A DNA stretch of 36,983 nucleotides from UBA4312 sp002394635 (GTDB taxonomy: Bacteria > Bacillota_I > Bacilli_A > Erysipelotrichales > Erysipelotrichaceae). The translations under genes and the position numbers were made by a program. Positions 21,049 to 28,899 of this stretch are shown here, piece by piece. The notes beneath the pieces were generated by a model, which had not been told where the DNA came from, did no database searches, and saw only the letters and a program-made list of their open reading frames with translations. Every line of letters starts with the position of its first letter. Position 1 is the first letter of the stretch. The stretch covers positions 1 to 36,983 of the forward strand of contig CAMNHO010000016.1 of the NCBI GenBank assembly GCA_946539765.1, read 5' to 3'.

Positions 21049-22921
21049 TATTTTGGTGGGTAGGAATTTCAGCCGGTTTATTCAAAATATACATGAATTC
21101 TTCGCCGGTGATCGTCTCCTTCTCATATAAATATTTTGCCAGCTCATGGAGCTTGGAAATATTGTCTTTCAAAATCTGTTGCGCCTCGTTGTAAGCCTGT
21201 TTGATCAACGCGATGACTTCATCATCCACGCGAGCAGCTGTAGCCGGGGAGCAAGCTAGAGAGGCATCGCCACCCAAGTATTGGCTGTTTACTGTTTCCA
21301 GGGCTGTCATACCAAAGGTATCGCTCATACCAAACCGGGTAACCATGGCCCTGGCTAACTTGGTAGCCATCTCGATATCGTTGGATGCGCCGCTGGTTAC
21401 CGAATGGAAAATGATCTCTTCGGCAGCACGACCGGCCGTATAGGTCACAATACGGGAGTACAGTTCATCCTTGGACATCAGATTTTGCTGATCTTCTTCG
21501 ACCTGCATGGTATAGCCTAAAGCTCCCTTTGTTCTCGGGATGATGGTAATCTTATGGACAGGGGCTGAATTCTTGGTTTTGGCAGCTACCAGGGCATGAC
21601 CGATTTCATGGTACGAAACGATCAGTTTTTCCTTGGTGCTGATCACAGCGCCTTTTTTCTGTTCGCCGGCAATAACAATTTCAATAGCCTCCTCAAGGTC
21701 TCTTTGTACGACTTGCTTCCGCTTATCGCGAACAGCCAATAGAGCAGCTTCGTTGATAATGTTGGCCAGATCGGCTCCGCTGGAACCGGCACTGGCACGG
21801 GCAATCATATTAAAATCGATATCTTTGGAATATTTGATGTTCTGGGCATGCAGACGTAAGATTGCTTCTCGGCCTGCCAAATCGGGCAGTTCTACAGGAA
21901 TTCGGCGGTCAAATCGTCCCGGACGTGTCAATGCCGGATCCAGAATCTCCGGACGGTTGGTTGCGGCCAGAAGGACAACGCCGGTGGATCCGTCGAATCC
22001 ATCCATTTCTGCCAATAGCTGGTTTAAGGTCTGTTCTCGTTCATCATTGCCACCGAAGGATCCAGCTCCATCTCTTCGCTTACCGATGGTATCGATTTCA
22101 TCGATAAAGATGATACAAGGGGCTTTCTCTCGTGCCTGTTTAAAGAGATCACGGACACGGCTGGCTCCACGGCCGACAAACATCTCCACAAATTCCGACC
22201 CGGAAATAGAGAAAAATGGAACGCCTGCTTCTCCGGCAACCGCTTTTGCCAGCAAGGTTTTACCTGTACCCGGAGGGCCTACCAATAAGGCACCTTTTGG
22301 CATTTTGGCTCCAATGTCCTGGTATTTTTTCGGGTTATTCAGAAAATCTACGATTTCTACCAGATTGTTTTTCGCTTCTTCCTGTCCGGCAACATCCTTA
22401 AAGGTCACACCGGTTTTCTTTCCGACATACTCACGGGCATTGCTTTTACCGAAATTACCAAATCCGAAGCCACCATCTCCCGGTGTAAAGGTGATCTTTT
22501 CATCTCCAAGACGATCCTGCATACGCTGGGCAAAACGGCGCATCAGCCAAGACAACAGAACAATCGGGAGAATGAACGTAATCAGAAAGTACGCAAGCGG
22601 GTTATCCAGTACCGACTGTTTATGGATCGTTTGTTTAAAGCTGACATCGGCTTGTTCCAGACGTTCCACAAGCTGGGGATCATTCATCTGTCCGGTTTCA
22701 TACTTGGTATCATCGCCTTCCAGTGTATAATAAATTACATCATTTTCAATTTGTACATTTTCGACTTGTTTGTCATCCACTTTGTTTAAAAAAGCAGAAT
22801 AGGATGTTTCTTTTGTCTTGATACCGGAAAGGACCGGTATCACAAATAAATCAAACACAAGAAATAGAATCAAAAGAAGAATATAGATTCGTCCGAATCT
22901 GCTTCTGTTATTGGTGTTCAT
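21044..22921 (-). CDS. ftsH: ATP-dependent zinc metalloprotease FtsH
   Basis: A 625-residue membrane AAA+ protease that degrades unneeded or misfolded membrane and cytosolic proteins. Domains in order: TM1 about 11-33, extracytoplasmic domain 35-105, TM2 about 108-127, AAA module with Walker A GPPGTGKT at 215-222, pore FVG at 248-250, Walker B IIFIDEID at 270-277, arginine fingers near R335/R338, then the M41 protease with HEIGH at 438-442 (Ile where Ala is commoner). GGAGGTAA lies before the ATG. Unlike Bacillus, it is not behind tilS-hpt but stands alone, divergent from a YwaF-like gene. A CIRCE-like operator overlaps its promoter, so HrcA control is likely. A second ftsH elsewhere is possible. 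Confidence 0.96.
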   Translation of the reverse strand: MNTNNRSRFGRIYILLLILFLVFDLFVIPVLSGIKTKETSYSAFLNKVDDKQVENVQIENDVIYYTLEGDDTKYETGQMNDPQLVERLEQADVSFKQTIHKQSVLDNPLAYFLITFILPIVLLSWLMRRFAQRMQDRLGDEKITFTPGDGGFGFGNFGKSNAREYVGKKTGVTFKDVAGQEEAKNNLVEIVDFLNNPKKYQDIGAKMPKGALLVGPPGTGKTLLAKAVAGEAGVPFFSISGSEFVEMFVGRGASRVRDLFKQAREKAPCIIFIDEIDTIGKRRDGAGSFGGNDEREQTLNQLLAEMDGFDGSTGVVLLAATNRPEILDPALTRPGRFDRRIPVELPDLAGREAILRLHAQNIKYSKDIDFNMIARASAGSSGADLANIINEAALLAVRDKRKQVVQRDLEEAIEIVIAGEQKKGAVISTKEKLIVSYHEIGHALVAAKTKNSAPVHKITIIPRTKGALGYTMQVEEDQQNLMSKDELYSRIVTYTAGRAAEEIIFHSVTSGASNDIEMATKLARAMVTRFGMSDTFGMTALETVNSQYLGGDASLACSPATAARVDDEVIALIKQAYNEAQQILKDNISKLHELAKYLYEKETITGEEFMYILNKPAEIPTHQNK

Positions 22922-22947
22922 AGTGTGTTACCTCCGAATTGTCTATT

Positions 22948-22975
22948 ATTATAACCTTTTTTAGCACTTAGTCAA
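22948..22975 (-). promoter_or_regulatory. ftsH promoter
   Basis: On the minus strand, TTGACT (22975-22970), 16-base spacer, TATAAT (22953-22948). The -35 box sits in the spacer of the CIRCE palindrome, so a bound repressor would block RNA polymerase. Confidence 0.8.
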
Positions 22976-22987
22976 TAAGAGTGCTAT
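22961..22987 (-). promoter_or_regulatory. CIRCE operator (HrcA-binding site) at the ftsH promoter
   Basis: TTAGCACTT at 22961-22969, 9-base spacer, GAGTGCTAT at 22979-22987. The consensus is TTAGCACTC-N9-GAGTGCTAA, so 16 of 18 arm positions match. A perfect additional half-site TTAGCACTC is at 23009-23017 without a good partner. HrcA itself is not in the window. Confidence 0.85.
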
Positions 22988-23080
22988 TATTTTACAATTT
23001 CACATTTTTTAGCACTCAAAGTTCATAAAGTACATGATAAATAAACATAAATAACAATAATGTATACAATATCTATACTC

Positions 23081-23109
23081 TTGTAGTATAGCTTAAATAA
23101 TTATATAAT
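23081..23109 (+). promoter_or_regulatory. Promoter of the YwaF-like gene (predicted leaderless)
   Basis: TTGTAG at 23081-23086, 17-base spacer, TATAAT at 23104-23109. The start codon is at 23119, so the leader would be only a few bases and has no ribosome site. Confidence 0.7.
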
Positions 23110-23118
23110 GTTTTTATC

Positions 23119-23787
23119 ATGAAACAGGAAGAACTTAATTTCTATACATTCAGTGGTATTGTTCTTTTGATCAGTGAAATCTGGAAACAAGTTTATTTGA
23201 CGTATATCCACGGGTATTATATGTGGTGGCATTTTCCTTTACAGATCTGCAGTCTTCCTATGTATCTATGTCTTTTGTTACCACATACGAAAAAATATCG
23301 ATATGATATTCTGAATTATCTGATGACATTCGGCATGGTAGGAGGAATTGCTGGCCTGATAGGGTCTTTTGGGTTGAAGTATCCACGCCTCTCTTTATCT
23401 TTGCATTCCATTATCTGGCATGTATATTTGATCGTGATCGGATGGGTATCGGGGCATATATGGATGCGGGTCCGTCGACAGCGAAAGGATTTCAAGGGAG
23501 CATGTAAGATTTTTGCTCTGACGGCGGTACTTGCCTACCTCATCAATAAAGCGGTTTATCCATATGCGGGAATTAATTTGTTCTATCTGAATGCAAAAGT
23601 TATGGTAGATATACCGATATTTATACACCTGGTTCCATTGGTCGGGAACCGGTTGACGATTTTGCTGGTGATCTTTGCGATGGTTGAATTTTCCCGGTTA
23701 ACGATAGAAATATGGTATGTCTGCTGTGAAGAGATGAAAATTCGGGAAAAAGAGAAAAAGAAAGCGGTCGGGTATCGAAGACATTGA
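23119..23787 (+). CDS. YwaF/TIGR02206-type integral membrane protein
   Basis: A 222-residue polytopic membrane protein with about six hydrophobic helices (11-30, 36-54, 64-84, 93-115, 131-147, 163-193) and a basic C-terminal tail (KIREKEKKKAVGYRRH). The WWHFPLQICSLPMYL segment at 36-50 and HSIIWHVYLIVIGW near 96-109 match the YwaF/TIGR02206 family, whose function is not established. It is divergent from ftsH, and the CIRCE half-site lies between the two promoters, so stress co-control is possible. The ATG has no Shine-Dalgarno and a -10 box 9 bases upstream. Confidence 0.8.
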   Translation: MKQEELNFYTFSGIVLLISEIWKQVYLTYIHGYYMWWHFPLQICSLPMYLCLLLPHTKKYRYDILNYLMTFGMVGGIAGLIGSFGLKYPRLSLSLHSIIWHVYLIVIGWVSGHIWMRVRRQRKDFKGACKIFALTAVLAYLINKAVYPYAGINLFYLNAKVMVDIPIFIHLVPLVGNRLTILLVIFAMVEFSRLTIEIWYVCCEEMKIREKEKKKAVGYRRH

Positions 23788-23829
23788 CAAAATGGACTGT
23801 CTGACTTTTATTCTTATATTGGCTGTTTC

Positions 23830-23851
23830 ACTGCGGAAGCAGTCGTTTTTT
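23830..23851 (+). terminator. Probable terminator after the YwaF-like gene
   Basis: Short 5-bp stem ACTGC / GCAGT with a GGAA tetraloop, then two bases and six Ts, 43 bases after the stop codon. Confidence 0.6.
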
Positions 23852-23916
23852 GTATATATTGATGAATCAGAGGATGGATCCTAGGCAATTCGAAAGATAA
23901 ATCGTAGACAAGCCCT

Positions 23917-23940
23917 GTCTCTTTTTGAAAAACAAGAGAC
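23917..23940 (+). promoter_or_regulatory. Hairpin upstream of the XRE regulator gene
   Basis: GTCTCTT and AAGAGAC form a perfect 7-bp stem around a 10-base A/T-rich loop, about 68 bases before the XRE gene. No T-run follows. It may be a leader structure or a binding site. Confidence 0.35.
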
Positions 23941-24008
23941 TTGCCTGCTCTGTGTCCTGTCATTCTGTTGTGGATGGGACTATTCTGTATTCGAAAGGAG
24001 GTTCACAG

Positions 24009-24524
24009 ATGGATCAGAAGAAAATCGGTATCTTTTTTAAGGAACTCAGAAAGGAAAAAAATATAACCCAGGAGAAACTGGCGGAAATAATGAATGTATC
24101 ACGCCGCACGGTCTCGCGCTGGGAGACAGGCAGTAATATGCCCGATCTGGATATCCTTATAGAAATGGCGGATTTCTATGAAGTAGACATCCGGGAACTG
24201 CTTGACGGAGAAAGGAGAAACGAAACGATGGATCAGGAAATGAAAAAAACAGTATTAAAGGCGGCGGATTACGATAACGAGGAAAGGCTGAAGATCACAC
24301 AACGGATCCACATCTGGTTTATTGTGGCACTGATTTGTGCTTTGGTATACTTTGCATCCTTATTTCTTGAACCGGCTGCTCCCAACGCGCTCTTTGACTT
24401 TGCGCAGGGATTGTTATTGGGCATTGTGTTTGCGATGATCTTTATAGGGGTTCTGATGACGGGAAAAGACGCCAAAAAATTACGGAATACCAAAAGGAGA
24501 TTGTTGAAAAAAAGCAATGTATAA
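24009..24524 (+). CDS. Membrane-anchored XRE/Cro-type HTH regulator
   Basis: A 171-residue protein with an N-terminal Cro/C1-type HTH (about 6-61: FFKELRKEKNITQEKLAEIM, then SRRTVSRWETGSNMPDLDIL) and two C-terminal membrane helices (about 101-120 and 131-151) followed by a Lys/Arg-rich tail. This architecture, a DNA-binding domain tethered to the membrane, is common in Bacillota. The ATG at 24009 follows AAAGGAGG by 6 bases; upstream in-frame codons to 23925 are left out. No obvious target gene lies downstream (next is the convergent tyrA), so it may act on its own promoter or elsewhere. Confidence 0.87.
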   Translation: MDQKKIGIFFKELRKEKNITQEKLAEIMNVSRRTVSRWETGSNMPDLDILIEMADFYEVDIRELLDGERRNETMDQEMKKTVLKAADYDNEERLKITQRIHIWFIVALICALVYFASLFLEPAAPNALFDFAQGLLLGIVFAMIFIGVLMTGKDAKKLRNTKRRLLKKSNV

Positions 24525-24533
24525 CCAAAAAAG

Positions 24534-24565
24534 GATGTGGCAGAAATACCACATCTTTCTTTTAT
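24534..24565. terminator. Bidirectional terminator between the XRE gene and tyrA
   Basis: A 7-bp stem GATGTGG / CCACATC with an 8-nt loop; a T-rich run follows on the plus strand and six Ts follow on the minus strand (AAAAAA at 24527-24532). Confidence 0.85.
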
Positions 24566-25398
24566 TTATCAAACAGGGATCGACGCGCTGTGGACTGGAT
24601 AAAGAGATGCTTCATCTCTTCCGTGTCCTCTTTTTCAAGACTATCCCGGAAATGCGTGATTGCCGCGATGAACTGATCGGTTTCATCGAGCAGGATGTCT
24701 TTGTTCAAAAGGAACAGCTCGGTCCACATATCCTCATTGATGGAAGCAATTCGGGTCAGATCGCGGAAACTGTCGCCGGTGTATTCCACCAGATGGGAAT
24801 TGTCATGGGTATTCATCAAACTGACGGCAATCACATGGGTCAGCTGTGATAAAAAGCCGATCATCCGGTCATGGTCTTCAATGCCCAATACCGCAATATT
24901 GGCACATCCGAGCTTTTCACCCAGAGCCTTCGCTTCTTTAATGGCTTTTTGGCTGTTGCGGGAGGTCGGCACAACAATATAGTTGGCCCCGTTAAAGATG
25001 GTCGGGTCGGCATGTTCGATGCCACGGGATTCCCGTCCGCACATCGGGTGTGTAGAGATGAGCTCGACATCTTTTCTCAATATCTCCTGTAAGGGTTCAA
25101 TGATATGACTTTTAACACCGCTGATATCCATTAAGAGGCAGCCGGGCTTCAAATATTGTTGGTTTTCTTCAATCCAGCTTTTCAGTAACGTTGGGTATAA
25201 CGCGAGAACCACCGTATCACAACGGGACAGCAGGCCATCCGACATCGTGATGGTGCCATCGGCAATCATGCGATGCGCAATGGCATAATCGATGGATTCC
25301 TGACGGCGGGCAAAGCCGTATACGGTTTCCTTCTGGTCACTCAGGCGCTGTGCATAACTAGCACCCATCAGACCCATTCCGACAATTCCATATCTCAT
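24562..25398 (-). CDS. tyrA: Prephenate dehydrogenase
   Basis: A 278-residue TyrA that oxidatively decarboxylates prephenate to 4-hydroxyphenylpyruvate on the tyrosine branch. N-terminal Rossmann motif GMGLMG at 7-12, STHPMCGRESRG near 114-125 (substrate-binding region), and an all-helical C-terminal dimerisation domain with SQLTHVIAV and FRDLTRIAS. No chorismate mutase or ACT domain is attached, so it is a monofunctional short form. Its start overlaps the aroA stop (ATGA), placing it last in the aroB-aroC-aroA-tyrA operon. Confidence 0.92.
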   Translation of the reverse strand: MRYGIVGMGLMGASYAQRLSDQKETVYGFARRQESIDYAIAHRMIADGTITMSDGLLSRCDTVVLALYPTLLKSWIEENQQYLKPGCLLMDISGVKSHIIEPLQEILRKDVELISTHPMCGRESRGIEHADPTIFNGANYIVVPTSRNSQKAIKEAKALGEKLGCANIAVLGIEDHDRMIGFLSQLTHVIAVSLMNTHDNSHLVEYTGDSFRDLTRIASINEDMWTELFLLNKDILLDETDQFIAAITHFRDSLEKEDTEEMKHLFIQSTARRSLFDK

Positions 25399-26660
25399 AC
25401 TATTTCCACCTTTCCTTGTATGCTTATTATATCCTCAAAAAAATGGGGATAGGATTTAGTGATTGCGTGTGCTCCTGTAATCTGGCTGGGACTGTCTGCA
25501 CACAGACCAAAGACAGTCATAGCCATCACAATGCGATGATCGTTATGCCCTTCGATCTGGACCGGGCTTTCACACCGATACGAAGGCTTCCCGTGGATCG
25601 TAATGGTATCCTCGGTCGATGTAATATCCACCTTCCATTTTTTCAGTTCTTTTTCCATCGCTTCGATCCGGTCACTTTCCTTCATGCGCAAACGCCTGGC
25701 ATGGATCAGCTTTGTGGTGCCGGTACTGTAGGCGGCCAATACGCAGAGGATCGGACCGAGATCCGGACAATCAGCCAGGTCAATGGTTTGCCCATTCAGC
25801 AAACCTGACTCTATGCAGATTTCAGAGCCCATGGTGACGGTTGCTCCACCTTGTTTCAGGAAGTCAAGAATGACCTTGTCACCTTGTCGGCTGGCGGGAT
25901 CCATATTTTTGCACATAATCCGGTTTTGGATCGCGCCTAATACACCAAAGAAGGCCATCTGGGAATAATCGCCTTCCACGTTGACATTGGTGGCATGATA
26001 GGTCTGATTGCCCGGAATGACATAGCTTGTAGGCGAAGTCTGGTCTATATGGATCCCAAAGGTTTGCAGCATCTGCAACGTCAGTTCCACATAGGAGCGG
26101 GACTGATAAGGCTCCGTGATTTCCAGCGTACTTTCTTTTTTCAGTAAAGGCAATGCCAGCAGCAATCCGGTTATAAACTGGCTGGATATATCACCGGGAA
26201 TAAGAAAGTGTCCCGGCTGTAAAGGGCCTTGTAGTTCAATGGTTTCTTTTTGTTTAAAAGACAATCCTTGATGTGCAAAAATGGTTTGATAGACATCCAT
26301 CGGACGTGACAGTAGACGTCCATGTCCCTGTAATACCGCTTTGAAAGGACTGAGAGCGGCTAAGGGGATCAGAAAACGCATGGTGGAACCGGATTCCTGA
26401 CAATCACAACAGATATTACTATTTCGCTGTGTGACATCACAGCCTTGAATGATGCATCGATCTTCTTTTTTCTCGATGCAGGCACCCAAAGCTTCCATAC
26501 AAGTGATGGTGGCATCGATATCTTTGGAGTAGGTTACATTGGATACAATGCTGGTGCCTTGTGCCAGGCTGGCACAGATGATGGCACGATGGACCATGGA
26601 CTTGGATGCGGGAATTTTTACAGTTCCCTTTATTTGTGAGGGTTCGATCCAAACTTTCAT
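25395..26660 (-). CDS. aroA: 3-phosphoshikimate 1-carboxyvinyltransferase (EPSP synthase)
   Basis: A 421-residue EPSP synthase joining shikimate 3-phosphate and phosphoenolpyruvate. K20/S21 and R25 in PASKSMVHRA bind the substrate; ESGSTMRFL at 89-97 is the PEP-binding loop, RMKESDRI and GHNDHRIVMAM lie further on as expected. The loop is unlike the E. coli GNAGTAMRPL: the residue matching Pro101 is Phe, so this is not a class I enzyme. The ATG at 26660 overlaps the aroC stop (ATGA); an upstream in-frame extension inside aroC is not used. Translational coupling with aroC and tyrA is evident. Confidence 0.94.
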   Translation of the reverse strand: MKVWIEPSQIKGTVKIPASKSMVHRAIICASLAQGTSIVSNVTYSKDIDATITCMEALGACIEKKEDRCIIQGCDVTQRNSNICCDCQESGSTMRFLIPLAALSPFKAVLQGHGRLLSRPMDVYQTIFAHQGLSFKQKETIELQGPLQPGHFLIPGDISSQFITGLLLALPLLKKESTLEITEPYQSRSYVELTLQMLQTFGIHIDQTSPTSYVIPGNQTYHATNVNVEGDYSQMAFFGVLGAIQNRIMCKNMDPASRQGDKVILDFLKQGGATVTMGSEICIESGLLNGQTIDLADCPDLGPILCVLAAYSTGTTKLIHARRLRMKESDRIEAMEKELKKWKVDITSTEDTITIHGKPSYRCESPVQIEGHNDHRIVMAMTVFGLCADSPSQITGAHAITKSYPHFFEDIISIQGKVEIV

Positions 26661-27757
26661 ACGATATTCTCCGTTGCCTGTCTGGACATATAGAGATCCA
26701 ACAAGCCAAACGCAACCATGGAATCGATGACGATCCGTGCCCGGTGCACGATACATGGATCATGACGTCCTTGGATCTGCAAAGAGACGTTTTCTTTGGT
26801 TAAATAATCCACGGAATTTTGTTCTTTAAAGATCGACGGCGTCGGCTTGATCACTGTATGGATGATCAGTGGCATGCCGTTGGTGATCCCTCCATTGATG
26901 CCGGCATTGTGATTGGTCATGGTTTTGATCTGTCCATCTTTCATACGAAAAGCATCGTTAGCCTGGGAGCCTTTTAAACGGGCAAAGCCAAATCCTAAGC
27001 CGAAGGAGACACCTTTGACGGCCGGAATACTGAACAGTAGATGGGACAGAACGCTTTCGGTGGAATCAAAGGAAGGTTCTCCTAAGCCGGCCGGCAAGCC
27101 AATAACGGCAGTTTCGATGATGCCGCCCAGCGAATCCTTTTGCGTGGCAGCTGTTTCGATGGCTTCCCTCATTTCCTTTTTTGCCTGGGGATCCAATACC
27201 GCAAAATCCATGGTATTCATTTCCTGGATCTGTTTGGATAAAGTGTCCAGGTCTTTGGCAAAAAAGACATCCTGTACATTATATATTTGTTCCAGATGAG
27301 ATCCGATCATGATCCCTTTGGTTTCCAGGATCTGTCGGCAGATACTGCCCGCTGCTACGATCGGGGCAGTTAAACGACCGGAAAAATGGCCACCACCACG
27401 ATAATCCTGAAATCCATGATATTTTTCGTATGCCGTAAAATCGGCATGTCCGGGACGCAAACGTCCCTGTGTTTTTTTATAATCGTCAGACCGTGTGTTG
27501 GTATTTTTGATCAATAGGGTCAATGGAGTCCCGGTCGTCTTACCTTCAAAAAAACCGGATACGATCTGGACTTGATCTTGTTCATGTCGCTGGGTTGATA
27601 TTTTACCTTTGGCCTTCCGTTTTTCCATATCGGATCCAATCCGGTTCATATCTATCGAAAAACCGGCCGGCAGGCCATCCAATACAACTCCAATGGCTTC
27701 TCCATGGCTTTCTCCAAATAAGGTCATGGAGATATTTGTTCCTATATTATTTTTCAT
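26657..27757 (-). CDS. aroC: Chorismate synthase
   Basis: A 366-residue chorismate synthase, the FMN-dependent last step of the shikimate pathway. Visible: FGESHGEAIG at 14-23, RPGHADFTAYEKY near 102-114, GGGHFSGRLTAP near 122-133 and AGINGGITNG in the C-terminal half, all signature regions with their conserved His and Arg residues. Length is normal. The start lies inside the 3' end of aroB (11-base overlap), and the stop overlaps aroA. Confidence 0.96.
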   Translation of the reverse strand: MKNNIGTNISMTLFGESHGEAIGVVLDGLPAGFSIDMNRIGSDMEKRKAKGKISTQRHEQDQVQIVSGFFEGKTTGTPLTLLIKNTNTRSDDYKKTQGRLRPGHADFTAYEKYHGFQDYRGGGHFSGRLTAPIVAAGSICRQILETKGIMIGSHLEQIYNVQDVFFAKDLDTLSKQIQEMNTMDFAVLDPQAKKEMREAIETAATQKDSLGGIIETAVIGLPAGLGEPSFDSTESVLSHLLFSIPAVKGVSFGLGFGFARLKGSQANDAFRMKDGQIKTMTNHNAGINGGITNGMPLIIHTVIKPTPSIFKEQNSVDYLTKENVSLQIQGRHDPCIVHRARIVIDSMVAFGLLDLYMSRQATENIV

Positions 27758-28760
27758 AAGGACCTCTTTCTAATACCTGGCGCAAAGAATCCATATCCAT
27801 TTCATCGATCCGGAAGGTTCCGGCCTTCGGTACTTTCACCACGGAAATGGTTTTCCCGCTGTTCTTTTTATCATGTAGCATCCTCTCCATTATTCTTTCC
27901 ACATCATAATCCGGGACGTTCGGTAAGTCCAGTCGTTGATAGATGCTGAGGACGCGTTGTTTTAAAAGGGGATCTTCAATAAAGAAGAGCATTCCCATCG
28001 CTACGCATTCACCATGAAGATACGTATTCAGTCCATAGTCGCTTTCAAGGGCGTGTCCGATCGTATGTCCAAAGTTCAAGATCTTACGTAAACCGGCTTC
28101 CTTTTCATCCTGGCTGACCACGTCGGCTTTGACCTGGATGGAGCGAAGAATGATCTGCTCTATAGGTAATGGCTCTTGTTCAAAGAGGTCGATCAACGCA
28201 GGATCCATGATGAGACCGGTCTTTAAAGCTTCCGCCAGTCCATTGTGGATCTGCCGATCCGGTAGCGTAGTTAAGACATCGGGATCGATGATGACGGCTT
28301 TTGGCTGCCAGAAAGCACCGACAATATTCTTGTAAGCATCGACATCGATAGCTACCTTTCCACCAACGCTAGAGTCCACCTGGGCTAACAGTGTCGTGGG
28401 AATATTATAAAAATCTATGCCTCGCATATATGTGGCCGCAACAAATCCGGCCAGATCGCCAGTTACACCACCGCCTAAGGCGATAATGGCATCTTTGCGG
28501 GTAAAATGAGCTTGGATCAGTTCTTTTAACAGGTTCTCATACTGGCGAAAGCTTTTAGAAGCTTCTCCGGCGGGAAACCGCAGTACAATGGAATGAGGGC
28601 ATTGTTTTCTTACGATATCGATCCATTGTTGAGGGACCTGGCTGTCACTGATAATGGCCATGCGGCGATTTACATCGATCAGATCTGAAAGATGGCACAG
28701 GGCATGTTTTTCGATACGAACAGGATATGAATGTTCCTTCAGATTCACTTGAATATACAT
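27747..28760 (-). CDS. aroB: 3-dehydroquinate synthase
   Basis: A 337-residue DHQ synthase, converting DAHP to 3-dehydroquinate with NAD+ and a divalent metal. NAD-binding GGGVTGDLAGF at 96-106 and PTTLLAQVDSSVGGK at 121-135 are clear. Metal ligands E177 (GLAEALK), H232 (NFGHTIGHALE) and H249 (YLHGECVAMG) are present. It is the first gene of aroB-aroC-aroA-tyrA, divergent from pheA. No normal ribosome site is seen close to its ATG: the nearest AGGTGA in the mRNA is about 18 bases upstream and lies in a small hairpin (28772-28787). Structurally it is distantly related to the AraM family. Confidence 0.95.
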   Translation of the reverse strand: MYIQVNLKEHSYPVRIEKHALCHLSDLIDVNRRMAIISDSQVPQQWIDIVRKQCPHSIVLRFPAGEASKSFRQYENLLKELIQAHFTRKDAIIALGGGVTGDLAGFVAATYMRGIDFYNIPTTLLAQVDSSVGGKVAIDVDAYKNIVGAFWQPKAVIIDPDVLTTLPDRQIHNGLAEALKTGLIMDPALIDLFEQEPLPIEQIILRSIQVKADVVSQDEKEAGLRKILNFGHTIGHALESDYGLNTYLHGECVAMGMLFFIEDPLLKQRVLSIYQRLDLPNVPDYDVERIMERMLHDKKNSGKTISVVKVPKAGTFRIDEMDMDSLRQVLERGPYEK

Positions 28761-28818
28761 AATAAACTCGCAACAGGGTCACCTGTTTTTTCCTTTCTGT
28801 ATTCCTTATACTTTCATC

Positions 28819-28847
28819 ATCATAGCACGAAAAGAAAAAATTTTCAG
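28819..28847 (-). promoter_or_regulatory. Probable promoter of the aroB-aroC-aroA-tyrA operon
   Basis: On the minus strand, CTGAAA (28847-28842), 17-base spacer, TATGAT (28824-28819), about 59 bases upstream of the aroB ATG. The -35 is moderate. Confidence 0.45.
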
Positions 28848-28899
28848 AAAATCAAATGAAAAATAACGACTTGTGGTATTATATTCTAGTGGAGGCTTT

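Noticed and set aside
21633..22730. Long open frame opposite ftsH (about 365 codons)
   Set aside because: It mirrors ftsH codons on the other strand, has Ser/Pro/Arg-rich nonsense composition, no ribosome site and no recognisable domain.
25416..25808. Open frames opposite aroA and aroC
   Set aside because: Antisense shadows of conserved genes with no ribosome site or family resemblance.
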